Shown here in pieces: positions 45,338 to 58,300 of a stretch of DNA of 64,000 nt. Made by a program: the position numbers and the translations under genes. Position 1 is the first letter of the stretch; every line of letters starts with the position of its first letter. Origin of the DNA: Magicicada septendecula (Eukaryota; Arthropoda; Insecta; Hemiptera; Cicadidae); assembly GCA_034769895.1 (NCBI GenBank), contig CM068369.1, positions 424,849,479 through 424,913,478 of the forward strand. The letters are read 5' to 3'. A model generated the notes under the pieces. The model saw only the letters and a program-made list of their open reading frames with translations, was not told the origin of the DNA and did not search any database.

Positions 45338-48158
45338 TGTAACATGACATAAGATGGTGAAAATACACTGATGATTAATAATAAACAAAAAAGCTGAAAA
45401 TGAAAAGAAAGGCCAAAAACTTATAAATCAAAGATTAATGACCAAATTACGATAACAAATGACTGAGAAACTGACAATGACTTGACCCAATAGATTGGAA
45501 AACAACAAGGAAAATATAATGTAACAAGGAAGGAGGAATAAGAAACTAAATGTAACCAAGAATGTAATAACGAACATTGTAATCTCCGAATTATGACTAT
45601 AATATTTACGTAAACCAATGTACTAAAATAGTTAGGGCATAATTAAGAGATAACCATATTAACAATAACAAGTAAGATAGTGATGTTGTATATATATTGT
45701 GTGAAAGGAGAAGAAAGATGTACTAATAAATATTAGATAGGGAGTTAAAAAATAACCATACCCAGATTAATAGTGATAATCATAGTCAAAGCCAATAAAA
45801 GATGCTTTGAGCCAAACAAAGGCAATAATTAAATAATAACCAAAAGTGATCAAGGTGATTTGAAAGTAAACTAATTATTCATGACCACACACACACACAC
45901 AAAATCACACAGTGATATCAAAATAATCAGACAAACCGTGTGAATAAATAAGTGAGTGAAATAAAAAGTGTATAAAAATAAATAAGTGGGGGAATGCTAT
46001 GTATAGCATGTAATGAAAAGTGATAGTGATAATAAATAAAGAAACCTTCTATGAAGGGAAAGGTGCAGTGGGTGTGCAGAATAAAGTATTTTATAAGCAG
46101 ACTATAATAAAATAGCTAAATAATCTTTGATAAACTTTATGTTAGCAAGTAAGATTAAACTGATTATGCTATTATTAATTTAGGTAATAGGAAGTAAGAA
46201 TTATAAAATAAGGTAAAAATTAAGTTATTAGAATGAATAGTAAAATAAAAAGGACAGACACTGTATTTAAGTGAAGGGATTACTAAGTAAGACATATCGT
46301 GTAAGGTACAGTTTAACAGTAGTATTATAAGAGTTTTGTTATTGTTCAAAAAACCATAGAATGTAGTAAATTATAAGATAAGCAAGATAATAGTAAAAAA
46401 CAGAAAACTAGTTAGAAGTTTAATTTCAGGCTTGAACCTGGCAAGGAATATTTTTATAATAGGAGGTGTAGTTAGAATCACCAATGTTTTATTATCTGTT
46501 TATATAAAAATTGTTTTAATGTACCATATATAAAGTTAATAAGTTACAAAGAATGTTAAATAGTAGTATGGGGAAGTCTAAGCTCTAGACCTAACATTTA
46601 GTGAAGGAACTTTGTAAATTTAAAAGCAAAACAATAGCCCAGTATCAATCAGAGTATACCAAATGTTCAAACAGTTAAGTAAGTATACCTAATACAAAAA
46701 TGTAAAAATAATATCCAGTTTTAGAATAAATATATAAGAAATATAAATAAGAAAATAAGGAAAATGTTATTAACTATGCAAAAGTAACCATGAGGGGTAT
46801 CAAAATAATCCTTAACAAAAAAGAAGAACAATGGTATTCATGTAATTAATGTAACTACTAATATAAGAAAGAAATCTTAATTTGAAGATATTTTATAGAT
46901 TTAAACCAAAATAAAACGTTAGAATATAACAATGACATAAAATAACGACCAATGAGAATTAGCATAATTTAATAAGTAACCATAGCAACTGAGATTTATT
47001 ACCAAAAAACCGTTGGAATTCTAATGACTTTATTATTGACTGACGCGGAGGGCGGATGTATGCAGCTCTCAATCCGAAATTAACTGTAAAAACTTAAATT
47101 TTTTATAAACCAAGAAGGAAGAAGTATTGGAGAAGCATCCCATACGACACCTGATGGAATGACCAGTAATAAAATATTTAAAAAATAAAAATAACTGTAA
47201 AAGAAGAATACTCCGAAGGAACGTAACGGACGACTCATCCCGAAGGAAGAAGGGGATCGACCTACTTCAACCTGAGAATACGAACGACTACGGAACAAGA
47301 GGGAAGCCGAACTTTAATTGAAACCATCTGAACGGGAATTGAGAACCATCCGAGGAAGAGAAGACGACTAGACCTATCCGGAAGAAGTAGATGAACATCG
47401 AAGAAGCCACAACGAGAACCCGATGAGTATAAACTAATAATTTCACCTAAAAATAAATTCCCCTTTATCCATAATAACGAGGTAAAATTTTCACTTCACT
47501 GATCACAATTTTGAAACAAGAACTGAAGTCAATTAAAATATCACTATTAATAAAACTTAATCAATTAACAACCTTTGAAATTGATTTATAATAAATTGTT
47601 AATGAACATAACTTGCTGACAAAATTCTAACCAAACACTATTCTAATTCTCATTGCCGATAACTTACTTGAATGTATTAGTGTATTAAACATTGTGTACC
47701 TAGTTTTAAGAAATAATATAATTTTGTGCATTTTAGCCGATAATCCAAACTTCTGTAGTCAAAAGGACTTAACACCTTGAGACGAAATAATAATTGTAAA
47801 CAAACATTATAAGCCATGCTGGCGTCTAGATATATGACTGAGCGATACCAACTGAAAAAATTGTAAAAGCCGGGATTAATATAAAAATCTGTACTATTCA
47901 TTAAATGTAATTGAAGGGATAATAGAAAGAAGGGTTAATAAATTTTCATGTTCTTCAACGCTGTATGTTTGATTCATAGAAAATAAAGTAATATAAACAA
48001 ATACTAAACTGAAAACGCCTACATACGGCAGTTAGTGAAATCAACACTGCAAGACAGCGTGGGCCAATCAGGTAACGAGGCGGCAAGATTCGAATCGAAC
48101 CACGAGAGATACGGTTTGCCCGTAAGTATTAAGAAAAAGTATATTCCGACTCGTTACA
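45338..48158 (+). mobile_element. Candidate solo LTR related to element A
   Basis: Starts TGTAACATGACATAAGA, matching 13 of 17 positions of the element A LTR start (TGTAGCGTGACAGAAAA), and like that LTR begins right after a TA run. It ends at a GTTACA (48153-48158) about 130 bp after an ACATACGGCAG word that recalls CATACAGCGG in the last 150 bp of the element A LTR. The interior is AT-rich without genes, with a purine-rich block at 47100-47430 as in element A. No target duplication is evident (ATAA on the left, TACG on the right), so the right end may be wrong. Confidence 0.3.
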
Positions 48159-48659
48159 TACGATTAACTCTTCACAGAGTATTTGACAGATTATTACCCA
48201 CAATTATACACTTATACTACGAACGCAACGAGCGAAATAACAACGCTCGTCACACATATTTACAATACGATTACAACGGGGGACAATTAAAACACCCCAT
48301 AAACGTTATATTACAATATGTATATATATATATATATTACAACGTTATTTTTATACACTTACTTTTTACACATACGCACGTATTCGTATGCGCGCTTTTA
48401 CTACACAGGCGACCGCATGTCGTTCTGACGTCACCGCTGCCGGTCTCTCCGTGTTAATTGCTCCCCTTCGTTACACTTAAAAACCAACAAAGTCATATGC
48501 TTCCATATACATGCTTACGTACAATATTTGATTTATTTAAATTTAAATACTGCTTATATTTATTACATTCTTTCTTATATCTAACGTATACTTATTATAC
48601 TATTTTTAATATGTACATCTTACATATTTCATACGTCTATACATATTGTGCCGTATCTA
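48159..48659. other. Non-coding DNA
   Basis: A 140-codon open frame (48035-48457) crosses this region, but its composition is microsatellite-like in the second half and it matches nothing I know. A (TA)n run lies near 48321-48336. A GTTACA word at 48470-48475 is an alternative end for the upstream candidate LTR. Confidence 0.45.
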
Positions 48660-51078
48660 GGAGTTACGGCAAGTATTGGTTATATCGAAGCTGAGCTTTG
48701 GATCGTGGACACTCTCGCCACCTAGGAGACGTTACGGCAACTCACGAAATTTGTCATTATTGTATTGCGGCATAGAGGCCCCCAGTGGATTGTGAACGCT
48801 GTCGCTATCTGTCTGAGACTTCGGTCAACGGTACTTTTCTGTTCCGCTGCTTGGAGCGGTGTGTGTCGTGGAATAGTGGCTGGTTTTGACTCAAGTGGTA
48901 GGTTGAGCTTTGGTTTTTTTTCGTTGAGTTTGGGCCAGCTGTTTTGATCAGCTGTGGGGGTTGAGATTGTCTTGACTCGAGTTGTGGGTCGAGGTCAGCT
49001 GTTCTCATCAAGAGCTGTCTTGGAAGTCTGCGTTTGAAAAGTTTCTGTTTGATTTTTTTTTTAAGGCCTGGGTTTTTTAAATTAATCATGGCAGGCTAAG
49101 AGTAAAGTGTGCCGGGGGGGTCTCTCGGCCTGGCGACTAACCGTGGAAGAGATCAAGATGTTATATGTGTGTGAGTATTGAGGAACTTCGACAGCACGTG
49201 TGCATGCACTATGAACAGGTATGAAAAGGTGAAAATTATTAACTTTTGCCGGGGATGCGCTTCCGCGCTGCTTGTTTTTGGAGTCAAGTGAGGCCTGGCT
49301 GATTCTTAACAAAAAAAAAAAAAAAATAAAAGGGAACAATAGTTGCTTAATTCTGGATTTTGTTACTTCACTGTATGCTTGGAATCTAACATGCAGGTTT
49401 CTGCAGAACTTGAATAGCTTCTGAGATTTCTTTCTAATGATGAGTAGCTTCTCCGCTGTTTGCGATCACAGTGTATCTTATGTGCAAAACTTTTTTTTTG
49501 ACCTACAAAAAAAAAATAAATAAAAAAAACTTAAGAAAATGTGTTAGGAATTGGCCAGTGTGTTCATGGGGCCAGTGAAGCAAAATTCAGCCGAGTTCCT
49601 TAATATCTCGTTGTGTGATTCGGTGTGTTCATATAATTGTCTTGTGTTGAATTGTCAAAGCATGTAATGTCCAGTACAATTTTTTTACTATAATCTGTGT
49701 GGAACTTATATTGTGGCTGCCTTTTATTGGAACTTGTAAATCTGATTATGAAAAGAGTTGCAGATCACCTACAATTGTAACAATACATTGCCCTGTACTA
49801 TAACTGTAATTCAGAAGTATTTCGCCTGTTAATAAATTAGGACTGAACCTTTGTACCAGATGAAGTTCCCATTTTGGGATTTCGTATTATTTTTGAGTCT
49901 CTATCAATGTACAGTGACCTTTTAAAATTGTTTTGTAGATGTGTACACTCATATTTAATTTCATTCTCTATCCATTTACAGTCACTGTGAAAATTCTTTT
50001 GTATATGTATATGCTCATAATTCCATGCACACAACATATTACATGGCTGAGAGATATATGTACCTGACTATTTGTTAGTTTTTTTGAATAATGGTGCACT
50101 CTGAAATCTGCAAGCTTTTGTGCTACTCACGTTTATCCAGGTTGAAGGAAAATTGAGCACATGCACTTGTGAATTCCACACAGAGTGTATAATCACCTAT
50201 CTTATGTTTCCATTATATTTTCCTAATTATATGATTCTCCTTTTTAATTTTTGCTTTAGATTTCAGAGGGCGCATGTTGTTATGTAATATGTTTGTTTAA
50301 ATTGTTGTGGCTGTAATAATTGTTGTAGGATAGAATTGCTTGTTAATGCTTGTTAAATGGTTTATAAAGTTGTTTATATTATTGAAAGCGTTTATAGTAC
50401 AACCTTGGTGCATGTCAATGGTGATTTGTATGCCATGTAAGAGATTTTAAATGTTTCCATATTTTATATAATTTTAATGGAATATTTTTTTAAATATTAA
50501 ATTTTGAATATTTTGAAATTTAAATTCTGGATACCATGTCATAGATTTTAAATATTTACATATTTTATATAATTCTAATAGAGTACTTTCAGCCTGGACA
50601 CTATGAATCATTGTAAGAAAAACATGTAATATTTTGTAGATAATTTACAGATTTTATATATTTCTCATGGAATACTTTTAAATATTAAATTTTGAATATT
50701 TTGAAATTTTAAAGTTTGAATGTCATGTAATACAGTAAATATTTCACATACTTATATATTCTAATGGAAGACCTTCACAGCCTGAATTTTTATGAAATTT
50801 CATTGTAACAAAAACAAAATATGATAGCGTCAATAAATTTGTTACTTTCGAAGTTTTAAAATTGAGGTCACCTCATTCGTCCAATTCCCCAATGGTTACC
50901 CAGCATGTGGACATTCTTCCACTAGGAGGCCTCTCCTAGTTCAAGTGAACAAGTGAGCCGGTCATCAAGGTAAGTTGTAGATTTTAAAATTTTTTTTAGG
51001 ATGTCAAACTTGGAAAATGTGTCAGATTTGGAAAGTTTAAAATTGTATTGTGACGTCATGGGTGATGAGCGGCTCACA
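48660..51078 (+). repeat. Region containing the 5' LTR of element B; left end not determined
   Basis: Because the primer-binding site of element B starts at 51081, the sequence up to about CTCACA at 51078 should be its 5' LTR. The partner LTR is missing, so the left boundary cannot be fixed by comparison. A composition change near 48660 is the furthest likely limit; TGT words at 49167 and 49543 are other candidates. The interior has T/A homopolymers near 49490-49530 and a diverged tandem repeat at 50428-50815. No coding frame is supported. Confidence 0.45.
50428..50815 (+). repeat. Diverged ~190 bp tandem repeat inside the putative LTR
   Basis: AAATATTAAATTTTGAATAT occurs at about 50492 and 50682, and CAGCCTG..TATGAA..TCATTGTAA at about 50589 and 50777, both about 190 bp apart. 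A partial third copy (CCATGTAAGAGATTTTAAAT, 50433) precedes them. Read directly from sequence. Confidence 0.75.
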
Positions 51079-51080
51079 AA

Positions 51081-51100
51081 TGGTAGCAGAGCGTGGTTGG
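51081..51100 (+). promoter_or_regulatory. Primer-binding site of element B, initiator tRNA-Met type
   Basis: TGGTAGCAGAGC is an exact 12-base complement of the 3' end expected for metazoan initiator tRNA-Met (..GCTCTGCTACCA), followed two bases later by a matching GGTT. It differs from the tRNA-Lys site of element A, so the two elements belong to different lineages. Confidence 0.8.
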
Positions 51101-51458
51101 ACGTAGTCCTGGCCACCTCTGAACCGAAATTTGGAAATGGATGAGGTGACCTCTATATCTTAGTTGGACAGGTTCTGTCAGTTGTGATGTGTTTACTATG
51201 TTGTAAATCTTGGTCTTTGGGTGCGGTTGCCGGGCCGGGACCCCTGGGTGGGGTGTGCACAGCTTGGTGATTCCTGATTGTGTCTTTGGGGTGTTCTTAA
51301 GTGTTTATCTGTTTGTTTGTGTTCTTGTGTTGTCATTGTCTTTGTTGTCTTTTAACTCATCATCTTGGTCTTGGTTGTTGGTCCGGTGTCGGGTCGGGGA
51401 CCCTGAGGCACCTTGATTGTCAGCACTTGTTGTATTCAGTCTCTTGTTGTTTGAAACC

Positions 51459-52876
51459 ATGGCAGAGCCGGGGCAGAGTAGGAGTCGCCGTGAAGGCCGC
51501 GGTCTGGTGCCCGAATATTTTACGAAAGACGAGCTCCAGTTCGAGATACGTTTGCGGGGTGGGGTTCCCCAGAGGGATGTGGCGTCCTTGAGGCGTCAAC
51601 TGCGGGAGCTGCTGGTGGGGGACGCCCCCCCGGAGAGTCGAAATTGAGGATTTGGAGGAGGAGCTGGCCTTGTGTGCGGACAAGTGGACCGAGTTCTCCA
51701 CCTTGATGGAGGACTCGGAATATATGGGGAGTTCCACCCGTGTTTGGCAGCGGGTGACCCAAAGGATGCACCACTTGTCCGCTCGCCTGAGTAATTTGCT
51801 GTTGCAGGACGATCTGGAGGAGGAGGGTAGGCGGACTGCGTCGGCCCTGCAGTCAAAGATTGGCCTACCTGGGGAGGCTCCAGAAAGTCCTGGTAACCCT
51901 AAGGAGATGCCCACGCGCCAGACCGTGGCCACTGAGCGGGTGGATCTCCTGGGGGAGGCCTGTAGTGCTCTGGTGGAGGAACGTCCGTCTATTTCAGGGG
52001 GGTCATGTGGAAGTCCCTCGAGGGTTTGGTACAGCCCTTGCCAGCGTTAAGTATGAATCGTTGCCGAACCCCATTTATGACCTCCTCCGTCGGCTTCCAG
52101 TGGTCGACGGTTTGGACCTTGACCAGCTTGTAAAATTCTTGGAAGGGGTTTTCGGCATTTTTGATTTCCCTGGGGTGACCGGTGTTGCCTTGTTAAATAT
52201 GATTTACCCGTATTGTCGGGCGCCCCTGCTGGATCGTGTGGTCTGGCATCTGGGCGCGGGCGGGGATTTTGAGGCGTTCCACAAGGATGTTTTGGAACTG
52301 TTTATGCCCGGGAGGCTGCGTGACGGGATGCGGCAATGTTTATTTTACAGAGTTCAGGGGCACGGGGAACAGTTGAACGTGTTTATCAATTCCATCAAGA
52401 GTGCGGCCCGTGTGCTGCGGGTGGACGTGTCGGAGGCTGAGGTGGTGCGGGTTATTTTGGAGGGCCTCAATCCGCAGGAGAGGTCAAGGTTGGTATTTTT
52501 GGAGCGACCGCGCAGCTTCGCTGATCTTAGCGGAGCTTGTGTCTTCGCCCGCACCATCCAGATGAACGATGAGGCTCGCTCCGGCCGTTCCGATTTCCCT
52601 GTCCCCTGTTCTTCATCTGGTCAGCAGCGGCCTACCCGGGAGCAACGTGGTGGGAACCCTTTCAAAGAGCAACGTGGTGGCAACCCTTTCAAAGAGCAAC
52701 GTGGTAGCAACTCTGAGAGGAAAGAATTCCGCTGTTATTCCTGTGGTAAGATGGGGCACTTGGCCCGGAATTGCCCTCTCAAACGCTCGGAGGTCTCGCG
52801 GGAGAACCGTACTTCAAAAAACGGCCTGCGTGGGGGGGGGATTGAGGGGACGCCGGTCCCTCCTCACGTGTGGTAG
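51459..52876 (+). pseudogene. gag: Gag of element B with CCHC zinc knuckle, frameshifted
   Basis: Begins at ATG 51459 (MAEPGQSRSRREGRGLVPEY) and runs in three frames. One extra C in a 7-C run at about 51624-51630 and one extra G in a 6-G run at about 51997-52002 each shift the frame by one base. The last frame holds a capsid-like domain (DLLRRLPVVDGLDLDQLVKF, VLELFMPGRLRDGMRQ) and one zinc knuckle CYSCGKMGHLARNC before the stop at 52876. A 27-bp tandem repeat at about 52640-52712 encodes EQRGGNPFK three times. Both breaks sit in homopolymers, so replication slippage or sequencing error are both possible. Confidence 0.85.
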
Positions 52877-55240
52877 CGTTGGTGCATCCCAGGTCCCGTT
52901 ATGTGCCGTTGAGACGGGACAACCATCCGGGGAGTCCGATCCCAAGCCGATTCGTCCGGGTCTCTCCGTGTGTCCATTTTTGGAGCTGGAGGTTGGGAAG
53001 GGCCGGGTTAGGGCCCTGGTGGACTCCGGATCGGCACGGTGTCTTATCTCCTCCCGTGTTTACCAGCAGTTGGTCAGGGAGTCATTGATCCGGTCAAATA
53101 CTCCTTCGTCGGTGGTGTGTTGGACGGCCTCGAGGGAGGTTTTGCCGACCTCCGAATTGGTGGCCTTTAAATTTAAAATAAATTATTTTTCGTGGGTTTG
53201 GGAGTTTCTTGTGGCTCCGAATCTGAGCGTGGACTGTATTGTGGGTGCGGACTTTATTGTGAAAAGTGGCCTGGTTCTCGATATCCAGGGGCACGTATGT
53301 TTCTTTAAGTTCAACGGTGCCGTACGCATTCCTTTTCTTGGATATCGGGATGAGGCGGGGGAAGGTCTTGAAGAACTTCAACCCCCGGCGTACATTAATA
53401 ATTTGAGCCCATCTCTACAGACCACTTTCCGTAAATTGTGTGATGAGTTCCCTGAGGTGCTGACCGCCAACCTCGGACTCACTCACAATTTAGAGTATCG
53501 TATGAGTCTTTGCGACTCCGCAGTTGTCCGTTCGCACCCGTTTAAATTCGCTCCGCCCAAAATGACCATTTTGCGTGAGAAGGTGCAAGAATTGTTGGAC
53601 CAGGGGGTTATTGAACCTTCCACGTCGGCCTATGCCAGTCCAGCATTCCTGGTGCCTAAACCGGGAGGGAAGCATAGGCTGGTCATAGATTATCGAAAAT
53701 TGAACCAAAATATTGAAGTTGAGTCGGTGCCCCTCCCGGACCTGCATTCGGCCTTTGATTGGTTTTCGCAGGCCCGATATTTCACCATTTTCGACTTGAA
53801 TTCAGCATACCACCAGATACCGCTACACAAGGATTCTCGGACGTTCACTGCCTTTTGCGTGCCGTGGAACTTGTACCAATACAAGAGAGTCCCCATGGGA
53901 CTGGCGGTTGGTGCTCAGACGTTAACCCGTCTACTAGACTCTGTGTTCCACGACATTAAATTCCAGTATGTTTTCAATTATCTGGACGATCTCCTCATTT
54001 ACAGCTCCACTTTAGAGGAACACATGAACCATCTCCGAGAGGTGTTGTGTCGCTTGAGGCGCGCGGGGCTTACGTGAATCCCGACAAGGTGAAATTTGCC
54101 CAGGAGGAAATCTCCTTCCTCGGTCATCTTGTCTCTCATAAAGGGGTCACGGTTGATCCAGAGAGGACGCAGGCGATCCGGGATTTTCCTCCTCCTCGGG
54201 ATGCTAAAGGGGTGGCCCGCTTCGTGGGTATGGTGAATTTTTACCGGCGGTTCATCCCGGGGGCTGCTGAGATTGCGGCTCCCCTAAATTCCTTAAGGAA
54301 AAAAGGGGCCAAATTTGTGTGTGGAGACGAGCAGCAACGTGCCTTCGTGTCCCTAAAGGAGTCCATTTTGTCGCTGCCCGTGCTTCGGATGCCCGATTTC
54401 ACGAAGCCTTTCATTGTGCAATCTGACGCCAGCTCTGTGGCGATCGGGGCCGTGGTCTCTCAGGAGGTGGATGGTGCTCGGCAGCCAGTCGCATTTGTAT
54501 CCCGGACCCTTACCAACCCTGAAAAGAAATCCTCGGTGTACGAGTTAGAGTGTTTGGCGGTAGTCTTCGCTCTGGACAAGTTTAGGAGGTATTTGGAACA
54601 TGCTGAGTTCCTATTAGAGACCGACAATCAGGCTCTCTCATGGCTTCTGGCGCACCCCCGTCAACTGGGTAAACTTGGCCGCTGGGTGGTCAAAATTTCT
54701 TCTTTTAAGTTTCGGGCACAACATATAAGGGGGACCCAGAATGTTGTTGCCGACGCTCTGTCCCGTATGTATCACCTACCCAGTGAGGAGCCAATAAATG
54801 AACCCTGCGCCTTACTCCTGGAGTTTCCCCTCGCCTTCACTGAAGTTATCCCTCATCAGCTTGATGATGAGGTGTTGGGTCCCATCATCGATAGAATCAA
54901 ATCAGGCGAGATGAAGGCTCCATATCATCATCTGTCCAAGGGCGTCCTCTGCTGCAAGGAACGTAGAGGACGGGTCCCTAAGATAGTGCTGCCGAGCAAG
55001 CTGATACCCATGGTCTTCCAATATTATCATGATTCCCCGGTAGGCCATTTGGGTGTTTCAAAGACCATCGCCGCGATCAGAAAGAACTTAATCTGGAAAG
55101 GCATGGACCGGGACATCGCCACCCAGGTGAAGTGTTGTCATCTGTGCAGTCTGAGCAAGCCCGCTCAGAACACCAAGTTGAGGTTGCTGTCTTCTGAGGT
55201 GGCTGGCAGACCGATGGAGAAGGTTTTCATCGACTTGATG
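52815..55240 (+). pseudogene. pol: Pol of element B: protease, RT, RNase H, truncated integrase
   Basis: The first frame, to 54077, has a protease segment RALVDSGSARCLISSRVYQQ (D-S-G instead of D-T-G), then RT with FLVPKPGGKHRLVIDYRKLN and catalytic YLDD near 53980. A single-base deletion around 54070, within the stretch just after the RT palm, moves the frame; the second frame (to 55258) has SFLGHLVSHKGVTVDPE, RNase H (QSDASSVAIGAVVS, YELECLAVVFAL, ETDNQALSWL, VADALSRM) and the integrase zinc site (HDSPVGH..CCHLCSLSK). It ends just after the first catalytic Asp of integrase (VFIDLM). The other two DDE residues are lost. The gag/pol junction also changes frame, near a 9-G run at about 52832-52840. 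Confidence 0.88.
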
Positions 55241-55387
55241 CATTATAGTGTATATTAAAAATATATGAACAGGGTTACCAACCTTCGCATGAGTTCAAAT
55301 TTGTTGTGTGTTATAATGTATATTAAATCTGTATGATCAGGTTTACCAACCTATACATGGGTTCAAAATTGGTATGTGTATTATAGT
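55241..55387 (+). repeat. ~69 bp tandem array, left part
   Basis: Units start at 55246 (TAGTGTATATTA) and 55314 (TAATGTATATTA), each with TATGAACAGGGTTACCAACC or TATGATCAGGTTTACCAACC and a GAGTTCAAA/GGGTTCAAA word; a third unit starts at 55384 and is split by the solo LTR, resuming at 59260. The array replaces the integrase of element B from 55241 on. Confidence 0.85.
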
Positions 55388-58300
55388 TGTAACGTAGCCT
55401 TTTGCCGGTGTTTAAAATGTTATTTATATTTATTAATAAGTAGTAGTCTCAGGGTTGTTTTTACTTAAAATGGGTCTTGCACTCGGCTAAGTGTTATTAT
55501 TCAATATCGTATTTTATTATTATTTATCTGTTTAGTGACTTATTCCCCTCAATTCAACCTATTGTTGAATCCAGGATTGAATAAGCCGGTTACTTACACT
55601 CTTTTCGTCGTATTAGCTGTCTGTTTAAATGGTTTAATTATACGTATTATATTCACTGCTTAGAATTATTCCAATCGAAGTTCCGTCGACTCTTCGTTGA
55701 TCAGCGGTGGTGAGAAGATCAGCAGTTTTCTTCCTATATACTAACATACACATACATAGACATGACATTCATGGTAACTCATACTTTATAATATTATTAA
55801 TATATAGGTCAGTACGGTTGTAAACAAAATATACAATCACTCAATTTAAATGATTCGCACTTTCAGCATGGTACCAACCGCCTCGTTCTTCTCCTCTAAG
55901 CCGTATTTACTGATACAATAAAGGTCAACTCTTTCAATGGTAAAAATAATAATGGTTATTTATTCAATTCTAACACAATGAAATTTAATACAATAATACG
56001 TTTTGCTCTTCTTTCTGGTTAACAATTAATATTTTAAAAGTGAACATGGACTCTACAACAATTGATAAGCTCAAGTTGGCATGACTGCCTCTGGTTAGTT
56101 ACAAAATGTGTGTTGACAAACATACAGGTTATGTCGTATTATTCGACTTGAAATGTCATTAATAATTATAATAATAAAAGTAGTAGGTTCTTTTAGACTG
56201 CAAAATACACTTATTTGAGATAATTGCTACGGCTAGAACAAACATATAAGATAAGAATTCATTGATTATTAATTAAAAAAAAATCAAAATATGAACGACT
56301 GTTCATGGTTAGACATAGACTTTAAATATCGTTTAGTGCAACCTAGTTTGGTTAAAAGTGGTTAAATAGTTATTATTAATTGATAGTAATTGTTATGATC
56401 CAGTGTCAGGGACTAAGATCATCTTTAAAATTGGATATTCCTAGTTCAGGTAACGATAATTCATTTATTGTAGTTATCACTCTCTGGCGTAACTCTTACT
56501 TAAATTTAGCAATAAAATATTCAATACTCCTATCTGCTAATAGCATAAGAGCACATATACTCTTCATTGATGGTACAATGTCTTTACTTATTCTAAATAT
56601 TTATAGTATACAAATCGTTGAAATTGTCGTTACTTAAATCGTTCAACTTCGACATTGTTTATTTGTATTCATTAGATCCCTTCTTTTAAGAATAGGGAAT
56701 TTAATTGTTTACTATAGGTTAATTTAAATCGCTATTAGCGTTCAGTTATCTTTCTTATCATCTAATCATAACATTATAGCTGTGGGTATGAATACTTGCG
56801 TATCTTGTCGTTCGAAGGGTTACACTTTTTCTTATTAACACTTTTTAATTAATTAAAATTTCTTTTTTATTAATTAATTAATTAAATTTTATCACTGCAC
56901 TGCACCCACTCCTATGCGGATTAACTCCGAATAAAGTACACTTAGAAATATACTGCACTGATTCTTCAATGTATGTAACCTATATATCGGTTTGAGGTTA
57001 ACGTTGTTTATGCCTGGTTGCTGTCAAAAGCACGTTTTTCTGGAGCGTCGACGAGCATGCAGCTCGCTTCGTTGATGTTGAAAGACTGTCTCTGGTTCCT
57101 CTGTCGGAATGATGAATTTCGGATTTTTTATAAGCTCTGATTGGTCAGTTTATTTTAATTCGTTTATTTACGGTAGGCTTCGTCAAAACAGACGCTTCCA
57201 ACGGCGTCAGTCTTTGGGAACAAGATTAAGAAATCGTGGCTTACATACCCACGCGAAAGGGCACAGCATAATACAATTATTCTTAAAAGTCCAATATCTT
57301 CCTTATAATTGTACTGATGACATTGTGATTACCCTCATTGTTCATGATTTTTGAAGACGATTAATTTGAACCCCCTCATCATATATTTCTGACTAGGGAT
57401 AGCTGACTTCGCACTTAGTATTTATACTTAGTGTCCATTAAGCCATTAATTATTAATATTATATTGTTTTTATTCCATTTTCTATGGTAATATCTCGTTC
57501 TTAAACTACTGTACAATTTTCACTTAAAACTATGCCTTAATATTAACACTATGTCCGTTTTCATAGATTCGAACTTAAACCTATTGTTATACATTTTTGT
57601 CTTTCTTATTCCCTAGCAATAATAATATTTAATTGAATCCTAACATTGTATAAATAAACATCGATGGGTTAAGTCACTACTGTCAGTGTTCTTTTTCCCT
57701 ACATTATTGGTTTGGTGCCTTAATTATCATTTATTAATTAGGCTTGTCATGCCTATATGGAGTTACCTTGTTGTATGTTTGGTATCCTACACATATTATT
57801 CGCATTATTCTCTAATTGATAATTAAAATAGTCACAATGATCTTATTGTTATTGTGATGCAGTTCACTCTGCATTTGATTCTGTTATTATCTAGGTTTGG
57901 TGGCTGTAAACTTTACTTGCAGCTAACTGTTACAATGGTTTAGTTGTAATTACATTTATATAGATTATTTAGATAGTTATTTTGGTTGCATTTTCTCATC
58001 TGAACAGTATTCTGTCTGACATCAGGTCATTAGTTGAGTTACTATCTTTGTATAATGTGTTTATAACATGATTTTGGTTGCATAATGTCTCTTTGCCATT
58101 ACAAGCATATTGTCATATTTGTATTACATAAATATAGCTTTTATATTCAGTTATACTATTAGCTACCGTGTACAAAACATTCCTTATATGCTCTATTTAC
58201 TTCCTAGCTCATTACATTTTGGTTTAATATGGTTTTGATTTAGTTTTCATCAAGTTTTACTGAAAACTGGATGCCCAGATTAGGTTATGTTATAGGTTCA

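Larger units (their letters stand above)
51081..55240 (+). mobile_element. Element B: decayed, 3'-truncated Ty3/gypsy retrotransposon
   Basis: Primer site, gag with a zinc knuckle, protease, RT, RNase H and the start of integrase in Ty3/gypsy order. Frame changes at a C run (about 51625), a G run (about 51998), between gag and pol, and near 54070 show decay. The coding sequence stops abruptly in integrase at about 55240, where a 69 bp tandem array begins; the rest of integrase and the 3' LTR are absent. GC content is well above its surroundings, unlike element A. Confidence 0.88.

Noticed and set aside
48035..48457. 140-codon plus-strand frame
   Set aside because: Starts with a non-ATG triplet and runs through microsatellite-like TA DNA; no motif and no homologue recognised.
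51520..51932. Overlapping minus-strand frames over element B gag
   Set aside because: GC-rich shadows of the sense gag frames, without motifs.
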